Shown piece after piece: positions 20,938 to 30,182 of a stretch of 64,000 nucleotides of DNA. A program made the translations under genes and the position numbers. The notes beneath the pieces were generated by a model. It did no database searches. It worked only from the letters and a program-made list of their open reading frames with translations, and had not been told where the DNA came from. This DNA is from Azolla caroliniana (taxonomy: Eukaryota; Polypodiophyta): contig JBHGNT010000002.1 in the NCBI GenBank assembly GCA_043228905.1, positions 27,590,001 to 27,654,000 of the forward strand, written 5' to 3'. How positions within the stretch are numbered: position 1 is the stretch's first letter; each line of letters begins with the position of its first letter.

Positions 20938-21397
20938 GCTCTAGTACCATGTAAAAGTTAGCGTGCGGAAGCTTGACAAAACCGGTTTACCCGGGCAGCA
21001 ACAGAGAATAGAAAACACAGGTTCAATGGAAGCTTGAGAATATTTAGTATACATGGGAGAGAGAGAGAGAGAGCAGAACATAAAACTCTATTCTAAAATA
21101 ATAATCCTTTGTGTACATAGAATGTGCTCAAAGAGCACTTTTATACAAGTCCATAAAGGAATGACAAAAGTACTGACAGGTACTTCAATGCTCATACGAG
21201 CGACTGTCACTGACTCCCAAAAATATGCCTATGTACTAGTTGGATCCGTAGGCCTCTAACGGCCTACCGGTTTCAGTTCGATCCGGCTCCTAGTTCCAGA
21301 TATAACCTGGACACCGATCCGATTCTCCGTTCCGGATGCCGATCCGGCTTTGGCTTATTCAGCCTATCCGGATCCGGTTGAGCTTGCTCGCTCTACA
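20938..21397 (-). repeat. Copia M 5' LTR and primer-binding site
   Basis: The PBS on the minus strand is TGGTACTAGAGC (20938-20949), two changes from the initiator-tRNA-Met site TGGTATCAGAGC. The adjoining LTR occupies 20950-21397 with TG...CA ends (448 bp) and a CT/GA run inside. No copy of this LTR remains at the other end. Confidence 0.7.
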
Positions 21398-22975
21398 GAA
21401 GGATGTGCATAAGTTAGGGAGTAGAGGTGCAGGTATCATTAGTCACCAAGGGAAGGGGAGATGTCTATGGTAATAATGTGTTTGGGGTTTTGGGGGGAAT
21501 AAGAGTAGTTGAGTCACATAGGTGACTTTTTAGATGAGATGGATGAAGGACAACTAGCGGGATTATCACCATCAACCACTTAGGATTCCCAAACCTTCTT
21601 CTCTCTTGCCCTTTGTAGCTTGAGGTTGATGGTAGCCTAGAAGGAAAAAAATATGCCCAAACAATCACTTGCCCTTGGGATTTCCCAAGATGAGGTCAAC
21701 AAGATGTAATTCACTTTGTAATGAATGAGTTTTGAATTCCAATAGGAACATGGATGCCTCCCGATAATGAATGGTTCAACCAATCCTATATCTAATAGTT
21801 GGTTTGCCATATTCAATACCATGTAGGGCCCAAAGTACCACATGGACAGGGTTTTTTAAGGTTCCCTCCCTAACAGGGAGTTAAAGGCCGAACTTGAAGG
21901 CACAAAGTATTAATGAAGGAATGTAAATTTATTTTTATCTTCAAATATATATGTACATGTGTACAATAGCGATGACCATACAAGGCTAATTAAAACTAAG
22001 TTTCCATTGTTGTTAGAGGAACGGGTTCAATTGGAAGTCATTTATGAGTTGTGGCACAATGTGACTGTCCAACTTATGGATATCAAGCTTTTGTTTGTCC
22101 TTTGTATTCTTGATCCAACATGGGCCAATCCATTGCATTTTAAGTTTGTTGGGTATGAGCTCGGATCATGTATAAAGGTGGAGTACAAGTTTGTCAATGG
22201 AGAATATGCCCGTCTTGATGGAAAAAATGTTGATAAACATATGCCTTGCAACAATGTTGAAGGACATTGAGATGCAAAATATATTAAGACAATCTTTGGC
22301 CATGGGGTGAGCAACTAAACTTTACACTTTCAACAAGATGAATATTCTTCGTCAGCTTCGCCTTGACTTTAATTTCAAGGTTGAGTTCATGTAGGATGAC
22401 AACTTTAAAGAAAAAATCCAAACGAAATACCAACACGTTGACACTTATTTTATAGACCATTTGATATACCCGTGCCATGAAATGTTCATCTTTTCATGGT
22501 GCTAGACTACTCGTCCCATATGCCACACGAATGTCTTCAAATTCCAAGAGAACAATGTCTAACAAGCGACTTTGCCGAGTAAAGTAGCCTTAACCAACAA
22601 ATACATGAGCATGGATCAATCTATGTGAAAGAGGAATTTGCGACTTACCAAACGGTGTCGGAAAATGTTGATGTTGTAGATTATTCACAAGGCTTCTTGC
22701 TCCATTTTCTAGTAGTTCCACTTGGCTTTGGATCATTTTTAAATGTTGGCATAACACACCAATAAGCATAATCTTTAGGGAGTCGAAGGTGTGGTCCTCA
22801 ATATTTATCTATTTAAAATAATGCATTTCATGGACAGTTGCATGTAGAGGTGTTGCAAAGTCAGTTAGGTACCATGCATGCACTTGTGTCATTATTATTA
22901 TTAGATTGAGAGATTGTTATGCACACATAGCGTAGGTGAGGGTAGGTCACTAATATTTACATAATTGAAGGGTAT
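21398..22975. other. Intergenic, no recognised gene
   Basis: A 103-codon plus-strand frame at 21959-22270 starts with ATG but shows no domain, repeat or coding bias that I can interpret. The remainder is AT-rich with short homopolymer or ATT stretches. Confidence 0.5.
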
Positions 22976-22980
22976 GTTCA

Positions 22981-23425
22981 TGTTGAGATATCAAGCTCAA
23001 CTAGATTTAGTTAGTTAGTCAACACACGTAACTTAACAGTTACCTAGATAGAATCTAGTTAGTTTGTTGACTATAAAGCCTTAAATAGGATTTCGTACTT
23101 GAGTGGGATACATTGTAGATCCTCCACTCCCATGTTCATTTAATATAGGACTTACACCTTTGTACATATATTCTATTTACACATGTGCACCTTTGCACAT
23201 GAGATGTATATATACCTCATTGTGGGTATTTTTGTATTTGATGATGCTTTTTAATATAGTTAATCATCCCCCATCTTGTCTCATTGTTTATAAGTGTAAC
23301 TCTCTCTCTCTCTCTCTCTTCCTCTCACACACATACACATACACACACATATCACATAACCTTCCGCTGCTTAATCACATAATTAGGTACTAATTAACCC
23401 GTACTTAATTACCTAATTCTTAACA
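22981..23425 (+). mobile_element. Copia solo LTR (A family)
   Basis: A 445-bp LTR, TGTTGAGATATC...CTTAACA, is flanked by perfect 5-bp target duplications GTTCA (22976-22980 and 23426-23430). It is clearly related to the 5' LTR of element A at 24799-25257, including the block CCTTAAATAGGATT, a TA-rich promoter region and a CT/CA microsatellite near the 3' end. Internal sequence has been lost by LTR-LTR recombination. Confidence 0.92.
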
Positions 23426-23430
23426 GTTCA

Positions 23431-24798
23431 CTAATGTTAGAAAGGGACTAATGTGATTGGATAGAAGGAATGATAGGTGCATGCACTACCAATGAATGGA
23501 GAGTCATTTAGAAAAACACATCTATTCAAGGGGCTTAGGTAGATGTATAAATATGAGGCCTAACTACCCTCATAAACACATTACATCGGAAGGCTCTCGT
23601 CTTAAGACACCGGTGGTGTGGGCTAGGCTTTCGTCACGACACCCGTGTTATCTCTTCCAAGGTATTAGTCATCCTAATATCCAACAGTATGGGACATCGG
23701 AGGTAGGTTGGCTATGTCTTGATCATAACTAGGGGGTGGTCAGGTGGAACGGGTTCTTCTATCTAATCTGTTTACCTTATTGGTCTATTGATTAGTAATA
23801 GACTAATCATCTGAAGCAAGATTCTAGCGTGATCTTTATTATGAGTTTATTGGTCTATTGATTAGTAATAGACTCGTAATAGAGATCACGCTAGAATCTT
23901 GCTTTAGATGATTTTGATGTTGGTAGTATCTATGATCCAAACATGTCCTCATAGAACTGTCCAAAGATGTCTCAAGCTCGGTTAATTGTTAAGTATTTGT
24001 CAAACATCTCACCTTGGATGCTTCAGTTCAAGAATACATTGAAGACCCCTCGAAGATATTGGACAATGCATGTAATGACTTGAGCATATTTGTAATAGGG
24101 CATACTTGAGCATACACTTTCTAATGTGAAAGGATATATTGTAGACTGTAAACGTTTTGTAAGGTTCTTTCTCATTGTATTCCCTAGAGCTATAGGTTAA
24201 GCCTTTCTTGCTCTCCTTAATCAATTTTTAATCTCAATCCTAAACTTAATGATTGTGTTTAGCCTAAATTTGTAATTATCCTGAGGTGGTGGAAACATGG
24301 AAGCCTCTTGGTGATGAAGTGATAGTTAAGTTTTGTGAATGCAATTAGGTGGTAGAGTAAAATTAGAGTTTTCTTAGTAGTTAGCTCATCCATTAGTAGA
24401 TTGAGGGAGATTCAAACTCACCCTCGTCACTCTTGTCAACAAAGGCTACACGGTGGTACGTTCACCCACACCACCCTCGAGAACAAAGTAGTTTTTGGCA
24501 AGAACGTTGAAAGACACAACTTTGCTACCACAGTTGGGGAGGAAGATTTTTGTAACCTCTTTCATCTACATATAAACTAAGGTGAGGAAGAACCAGACAC
24601 CAACTTTAATTCTTTCTTGATTTTTTCCTTATTTATGTTAATTAGATTGTGATTGATGAATCTTATTTGCTCAAACTTTACCTTTTATTTTTCTATTTTT
24701 TTTCCTACCAATCACTTTCATAATCACATTAACTATTGTTATGATTGATCCCAATTAGCAATTAGCATTAATCAATATCTAGGTGTCATATTTATATA
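23431..24798. other. Intergenic containing a foldback
   Basis: No gene recognised. The only structured element is the hairpin at 23805-23913, described separately. The segment around 23500-23760 is richer in GC and might be an old LTR, but I could not match it to anything else here. Confidence 0.5.
23777..23913. repeat. Hairpin with 42-bp arms plus direct repeat
   Basis: Arms 23805-23846 and 23872-23913 are inverted complements with about five mismatches, separated by a 25-bp loop. A 28-bp sequence starting TTATTGGTCTATTGATTAG occurs directly repeated at 23777-23804 and 23847-23874. The structure could be a small foldback transposon or a transcript that folds like a miRNA precursor. Confidence 0.75.
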
Positions 24799-25257
24799 TG
24801 TTGAGAGATCAAGCTCAACTTAGTTTAGTTAGTTAGTCAACACATGTAACTTAGTAGTTACCTAGATAGAATCTAGTTAGTGTGTTGACCATAAAGCCTT
24901 AAATAGGATTTTGTACTCGAGTGGGATACATTGTAGATCCACCACTCCATGCTCATTTAATATAGGACTTACACGTTGTACCTATATTCTCCTAGCACAT
25001 GTGCACCCACCCACCCACCCTTACACATGAAACCTATATATACCTCATTGAAGGTATTTTTGTATTTGATGATAGTTGATGATATTTACCTTTTAATATA
25101 CTTTATCATCCCCCATCTTGTTTTTGTGTTCATAAGTGTACTTCTCTCTCTCTTTCTCTCACGCACACATACACACACATATCACTTAATCTTCTGCTAC
25201 GTAATCCCTTAACTTAATCACATAATTATTCCTTAATTAATTACCTAATCCTTAATA
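24799..25257 (+). repeat. 5' LTR of copia element A
   Basis: A 459-bp LTR starting TGTTGAGAGATC and ending CTTAATA, where the usual terminal CA has become TA. The PBS TGGTATCAGAGC follows immediately (25258-25269). It is homologous to the solo LTR at 22981-23425. Confidence 0.88.
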
Positions 25258-25269
25258 TGGTATCAGAGC
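25258..25269 (+). other. PBS of copia A
   Basis: TGGTATCAGAGC, complementary to the 3' end of plant initiator tRNA-Met, directly adjoining the LTR. Confidence 0.85.
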
Positions 25270-25425
25270 GTGTGGTTTAGAAAATCCACTAAGCCCACCC
25301 GACTCCTTGATTGTGTGTTCAAAACGCCGACGACAAATTTCGGCCATTCACTACCGTAGTGCCGCTATGTAGCACGTACACGTGATCGAAGGAAGAAAAA
25401 CAAAAGAAGAGAAGACACAATCAAC

Positions 25426-25501
25426 ATGAACACACAAATGGGTAGCTCGCTCCCTAGCGAAAAGCTAGACCGGAGGAATTATTCATCTTGGGAGTACAAG
25501 A
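25426..25501 (+). pseudogene. Copia A gag, first part, split by element B
   Basis: Starts ATG and encodes SSLPSEKLDRRNYSSWEYKM, matching the N-terminus of the gag of copia M. Copia B inserted in the YKM codons. The reading resumes at 38137 after B with MQYLVGQGYWNYINDTQEN, exactly where the M gag continues, which confirms the insertion point. Only about 45 codons of gag survive; the rest of A was lost at the junction near 38206. Confidence 0.85.
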
Positions 25502-25838
25502 TGTTGGGATTATGGTCCCTTCGGATGGGATGGTCGGATATCGGAGATGAATGCCGACAAGCCCGGTTTCGGTTTCGGAACCGGATGATGAAGACCCCGA
25601 CTTCGGAGTCGGATGACGAATGTACCCGAAGAAGAGATCCGGATGCAGGGACATATCCGTGAATATGTCTGCTAAGGGCCCCTGAGGCTATAGTTGTAAA
25701 TAGCCCCAAAGTCATATATGTATAAATATGACTTAGGGCAAATAGTTTTGGAGTTGCTGATCATTTTTCTGTTTTTCCACTTTAGAGGAGTGAAGAGAGA
25801 AAGCAGCCGTGAGAGAGGGAGAGAGAGAGATAGAGCGT
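25502..25838 (+). repeat. Copia B 5' LTR, first part
   Basis: TGTTGGGATTATGG start to the insertion point of gypsy C. Its last four bases GCGT are one copy of the C target duplication (GCGC at 33122-33125). Confidence 0.92.
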
Positions 25839-26619
25839 TGTCGAGGTTTTACGCAAGTGCGTGTAGAAACGAGGCGGGACCGCGGGGGTCTCGAACCAAA
25901 GAGCAAGCGAGGGAGGAGAAAGGGAGAGAACCGGCTACGCAGGACCGGGGATACACAGGGACGCGGCCCTTCAGCACGGAGAACGCGAATAGACACCGAC
26001 ACAGACAGATGCGAATGACCAAATATGTATATTAAGAAAAATGGCTAACACGACTACAACCCTCGATGGGGCACAGGTTGGTTACAACCGAACAGGCCGG
26101 CGAACAGATGCCGATGCCTGTTCGCTTCGACGCACAAAGGGGCTGCCGGAAGCACTCGGGCGTTCCTCGAAACAGCGCGAGCCCCCTCGGAACCCTGCAC
26201 AGAAAAGCTATGGAGCTCAAGAAGGAAGGAAACAGAGAGAGAGAGAAGCGTCCAGAAACGGTCCGACAGCACTTCGTTCTCTCCGCGCCAGATCCCTGCA
26301 ATAGCTCTTTCCTGCTCCTTATATAGGCCGACGAGCAGGCCGTCATGTCAGCTTTATTCCCTGTCCCTTTTGGACAGGGATTCGCTTCGTCCTTCACGCA
26401 TCCGCGTAGTTACGCCGCCGACTCGTACAGTTCCTTCGCTCGCGCGCGCGACCGAAAAGACTGTTCGCGCGGTCTTTGTCTCCACTTGTGTTAGGGCCCG
26501 TTCCCGCCGATTATCCTCCTAATTCGCTTCGACGCACAACTCGGAGCGTGCGCGCGTGAAGAACCGGTTCCCACGCCTTGGTGCGCCGATTCCGCCTATG
26601 GACGGTTTTCTTCACGACA
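25839..26619 (-). repeat. Gypsy C 3' LTR
   Basis: 781 bp. On the minus strand it starts TGTCGTGAAGAAAACC and contains a TATATAA box before a (CT)-containing leader. It matches the copy at 32341-33121 at all but two positions that I noticed. Confidence 0.95.
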
Positions 26620-26690
26620 TCCGCCCCCACCTAACCGTGCATCCTCCGGTATGCACCAAGAGAGTTGGGACGGAGAAAACCGGCCCGTCT

Positions 26691-29600
26691 TCATTTCTTG
26701 CCCGTCGGTTCTTCCTCGTTTTCGGATCTTTCGTCACTGCTGACTAGGAGAGCTGGGTCTGGCTCGTCGTCGTGTCGCTTCTTGAACGCTTTGATCCGCT
26801 TCCCTGCAACTGGTATCGCCATTCTCGTGCCGTCTAGTTCCGCCAGGTGATATGTCCCGTTGTCATTGGCGCTCCGCACCACGTAAGGCCCGAACCACCT
26901 TCGTGCGAACTTCCGTGTAGCGCGGTGCTGGTTGTCGAGGCTGCTGTCGTAGACGAGCACCCAGTCACCTTCGTCGATTTTCTTCGGTCGGAGCCGGTGC
27001 GTTCGGTCGAACCGGGCTTTGTTCTTTGTCCTCGCCACCCGGAGCTTCTCCGCAGCCAGTGCCACGTCCTCCGGTCTCCGCTCGAGCTGTCGTATACGTG
27101 CGGCCAACAACTCCTCCCGGCTCATCTCGTCCCTCCAGTCGACCGTTGCCCACGAGGAGATCGTCCGTTCTATCGGCATGATCGGCTTCTGGCCGAACAT
27201 GAGCTCCGTCGGCATGTACCCGGTTACCGAACTGTGCGTGGTCCGGTCTGCCCACAAAGCATAAGGTAGCAGCCGCGGCCAGTTTCCGACTTGGCCTCCG
27301 CATGCTCGAACCAGCGCCTTGACGATCGGTCCGTGTCCGCGCTCCACCTTTCCATTCGCCTCCGGATTGTACGCAGTGGTGAGCGAGAGCTTGACTCCCA
27401 GCCGGTCGAACAGCTCCGCGGCTTCTTCGGCGTCCAACTCCCCTCGGTCAGCCACAATCTTCCCGACGCACCCGTACCGGCATATCACGTCCTCGATTAG
27501 GAACCGACATACGGCCGCGGTCGTTTTGTTCGGAAGGGCCCGGCCTTCCACCTGGTTCGTCAGATCCTCCCGTGCTAGGACCAGGTACCGCATCTGTCCT
27601 ACCCCCATTGGCATCGTCACCAGATCTACCATCCATTTGAAGTGGATGGTCGGAGGGTACGTAGGGTGAAGCTCGTCCCGGTGTCGGACCACGGAGTGCA
27701 TCTGACAGCTCTCGCAAGTTGTCACTAATCGGTGCACGTCCTGGTACAGTCCCGGCCACCAGTACTTCTCCCTTATCTTCTCGAACGTGGCCCAAGTTCC
27801 ACGGTGTCCGGCCCAAGGGCTGTCGTGGTAGGCCGTCAGCAGCTCCTCCTGTTCTTCCTTCATCGCCACCACCCGGGGCGGAGCGCCGTCCCTCTTCTTC
27901 GGGTGCTTCCATAGATAGCCATCCCGGAGAAAGAACCTGTACGCTTTCTTCCGGATCCGGTTGGCCTCGTCTTTCGTCCATGACGCATCCGGCGCCATTG
28001 TCCTCAAGAACCCGCCAATCTGCAGCCACTCCCCGTCGTACTTGCTCGCGTCGAAGTCGTTAAGCGCCGGAGTGCTCGTCCCGTCGGTTGTCACGTATGC
28101 TGCCTCGAAGAAGTCCACGCCGACCTCTTCGTCCTCCGAAACCATGCCGCCCTCGTCATCGAACCTCGCCCTTGAAAGCATGTCGGCCATGGCGTTGTCT
28201 TTCCCGGAAATGTGTCGTATTTCCGGGTCCAGGGACTTGATGTACGCTATCCACCTGAGCATTGCCAGGTCCGGCGTCGCGCACCCGGAAACCATGCCGA
28301 GAATCGGCATGCAATCCGTCTCTATGATTACCTCTGTCCCGATCAGATAGTCCTTGTCGGCCTTCACCGCCGAAACAACACCCCAGAGTTCGCGTTTAAC
28401 CTGGGCGTATCCTCGTTGCCGCTCACTGAGGACCTTCGCGCCGAATCGGATCGGAAACCGATTGCCGTCCTCGTCTTCTTGGTTGACGACCCACCCGATT
28501 CCGGTCGGACTCGTGTCAACCGTTATGTACACTGGGGTGTCCTTCCTGTAGACGGCCTTTCGGAGCGCCGGTGCTGCCGAAAGAGCCTCCTTCAGCTTCC
28601 GGACCGACTCCGTGTGCTTGTCTAGCCATTCGAATCTTCGCCCTTTCTTCAATAATCCGTACAGCGGCTCCGCGACGTGCGCGTAATGCGGGATCCATAT
28701 GTGGTAGAAGGCGCATGCTCCCAAGAATCTTCGTACTTCCGTGACCGAGCTGCAATCAGGCTTCATCGCGGAGATGGCTTCTACCTTTGCCGGAGACGGT
28801 TTCCGGCCATATGGTCCACATAAATGTCCGACCACCATGATTTCCGACTGCCCGAAGGCTGATTTCTCCCCCGAGAAGGTGAGCCTCGCAGCCTCTAGCC
28901 TTTGCAGCACCTTCTCGCAGTCGTCGATGTGCATCGCCACGAATCGCCGGCATCCGTCCGGCCCGATCGTCTCGTTCTTCTCTGCTACCGGGCATCCCTT
29001 GATCGGGATGTCGTCCAGAAACGGCATGGTGATGTCCGGGATGCAGTCCCTCAGAACCTTGTTCATCGCATTCACCATGTGGGCCACCGAGTTGGTCCCT
29101 CCTTGCGGCAGCGTACACATCCGCACTAGGCCGAGGGGAGTTCGCATCGTCGTAATGTCTCTGCTCTCCACGGCTAGCTGGAACTGGTCGTACCCTGAGT
29201 ATAGATCACCGACCGAGTAAATCGACCTTCCAGCGAAGGCCTCCGCGAACTCGTCTATGGTCGGTCCAATCCCTGCGTTCCGAATGGTCACCTTATTGAC
29301 CGGTTGCAGGTCCTGAATGAAGCGCAATGATCCGTTTTTCTTTGGTACGGTAAACCATCGGTTTGAATATGGGGCGCTCGACGGCTCGAGAATGCCCATA
29401 TCAACTTTCTGCTTCAACAGCTCCATCAACTTCGGGATGTGAGCTCTCGGAACCGGAATTGGCTTGAGATTCCACGGTACATGCGGTACCGTGAATATCA
29501 CCATTGGCTCTACGATCGTCGGGTTTACGCACCCGATTTCCTCTGGTGAGAATGCGAAGGCTTTCCCGTGCCTTCCGAGCATTCTCCGAAACCGGTGTTC

Positions 29601-30047
29601 CTCCGCCGGTAGTAGGAACCCGCCCCCACCGATTTTGAGCTCCCAGAGCGTCTCGTTGGTGAAGGTGTGTCCTATACAGGCCGGATCTCGTAAGCTGGGG
29701 TCCGATGCAACCCCTTTGATTCGCGACTCGCTGCCCTCCGGTAACGGTACCGCGACTGGCCTTACCTTCCGGTCCACAGTCTTGTACTTGGTGCTTACTC
29801 GGGCCGTCCGATCCGACTCGAGCCCCCGACCAAAGTCCGCGATGACTTCGTACATTTCTTCGGAACATACCGGTATCGTCCGGTCTTCGTTAAGGTCTTC
29901 TTCGACTACCTTCCCCAGCATTCCCAAGGTGTCGTCGAAGGAGACCGCCTCCACGGCGTCACTGATTTCTTCGTCAGGGCCGAGAACTCCGCACGCTCGA
30001 AGTCTCCCCTCCGTCTTTGTTTTCTCTCGGCCGGCGATGCCGACCAT
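26691..30047 (-). CDS. Gypsy C pol: RT, RNase H, integrase
   Basis: 1118 residues from the ATG, but the frame is open about 40 codons further upstream (Cys-rich) and probably begins by frameshift from gag. RT (about 190-410) has SSAPYSNRWFTVPKKNGS and the catalytic box MPFLDDIPIKG, with Phe in place of the usual Tyr of YxDD. RNase H (about 510-640) has TVDTSPTGIGW and SGKDNAMADMLSR. Integrase has the zinc-binding HHCC region (WAGHRGTW, CESCQMH), catalytic VADRGEL and NPEANGKVERGH, and a GPY/F module (RRWFGPYVV). No chromodomain follows. Domain order RT-RH-INT is Ty3/gypsy. Intact, so probably functional. The lineage is outside the plant clades I know by motif. Confidence 0.93.
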   Translation of the reverse strand: MVGIAGREKTKTEGRLRACGVLGPDEEISDAVEAVSFDDTLGMLGKVVEEDLNEDRTIPVCSEEMYEVIADFGRGLESDRTARVSTKYKTVDRKVRPVAVPLPEGSESRIKGVASDPSLRDPACIGHTFTNETLWELKIGGGGFLLPAEEHRFRRMLGRHGKAFAFSPEEIGCVNPTIVEPMVIFTVPHVPWNLKPIPVPRAHIPKLMELLKQKVDMGILEPSSAPYSNRWFTVPKKNGSLRFIQDLQPVNKVTIRNAGIGPTIDEFAEAFAGRSIYSVGDLYSGYDQFQLAVESRDITTMRTPLGLVRMCTLPQGGTNSVAHMVNAMNKVLRDCIPDITMPFLDDIPIKGCPVAEKNETIGPDGCRRFVAMHIDDCEKVLQRLEAARLTFSGEKSAFGQSEIMVVGHLCGPYGRKPSPAKVEAISAMKPDCSSVTEVRRFLGACAFYHIWIPHYAHVAEPLYGLLKKGRRFEWLDKHTESVRKLKEALSAAPALRKAVYRKDTPVYITVDTSPTGIGWVVNQEDEDGNRFPIRFGAKVLSERQRGYAQVKRELWGVVSAVKADKDYLIGTEVIIETDCMPILGMVSGCATPDLAMLRWIAYIKSLDPEIRHISGKDNAMADMLSRARFDDEGGMVSEDEEVGVDFFEAAYVTTDGTSTPALNDFDASKYDGEWLQIGGFLRTMAPDASWTKDEANRIRKKAYRFFLRDGYLWKHPKKRDGAPPRVVAMKEEQEELLTAYHDSPWAGHRGTWATFEKIREKYWWPGLYQDVHRLVTTCESCQMHSVVRHRDELHPTYPPTIHFKWMVDLVTMPMGVGQMRYLVLAREDLTNQVEGRALPNKTTAAVCRFLIEDVICRYGCVGKIVADRGELDAEEAAELFDRLGVKLSLTTAYNPEANGKVERGHGPIVKALVRACGGQVGNWPRLLPYALWADRTTHSSVTGYMPTELMFGQKPIMPIERTISSWATVDWRDEMSREELLAARIRQLERRPEDVALAAEKLRVARTKNKARFDRTHRLRPKKIDEGDWVLVYDSSLDNQHRATRKFARRWFGPYVVRSANDNGTYHLAELDGTRMAIPVAGKRIKAFKKRHDDEPDPALLVSSDERSENEEEPTGKK

Positions 30048-30164
30048 CGTACATGCTCCGCTGTCGGAGAAGCAAAATTTCCTACCTATTGTACACGGTT
30101 TTATCGTACAGATGTGGGGTTTTCCCGGAGCATCCGGACTGTCGCGGCCCCACGCCTTGGCAGT

Positions 30165-30182
30165 CCTCTCTAAAAATCCTCT
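30165..30182 (-). promoter_or_regulatory. Candidate -1 frameshift site, gag-PR to pol
   Basis: The minus strand reads GAGGATTTTTAGAGAGG. The gag frame is GAT TTT TAG; slipping back one base re-pairs the TTT codon perfectly and continues as GGA TTT TTA GAG into the pol frame, which is open from here on. The same bases are conserved in element J near 63210. Confidence 0.45.

Larger units (their letters stand above)
15514..21397 (-). mobile_element. Degraded Ty1/copia element M
   Basis: Minus-strand order is 5' LTR (20950-21397), primer-binding site, gag, protease, integrase, RT, RNase H, extra C-terminal frame, polypurine tract. PR-INT-RT-RH order defines Ty1/copia. It is full of frameshifts and stops and has no recognisable matching 3' LTR: the sequence after the PPT (16033 leftwards) resembles the 5' LTR only over its first 13 bases. 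The 3' end is rearranged. No target duplication was found. Confidence 0.85.
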
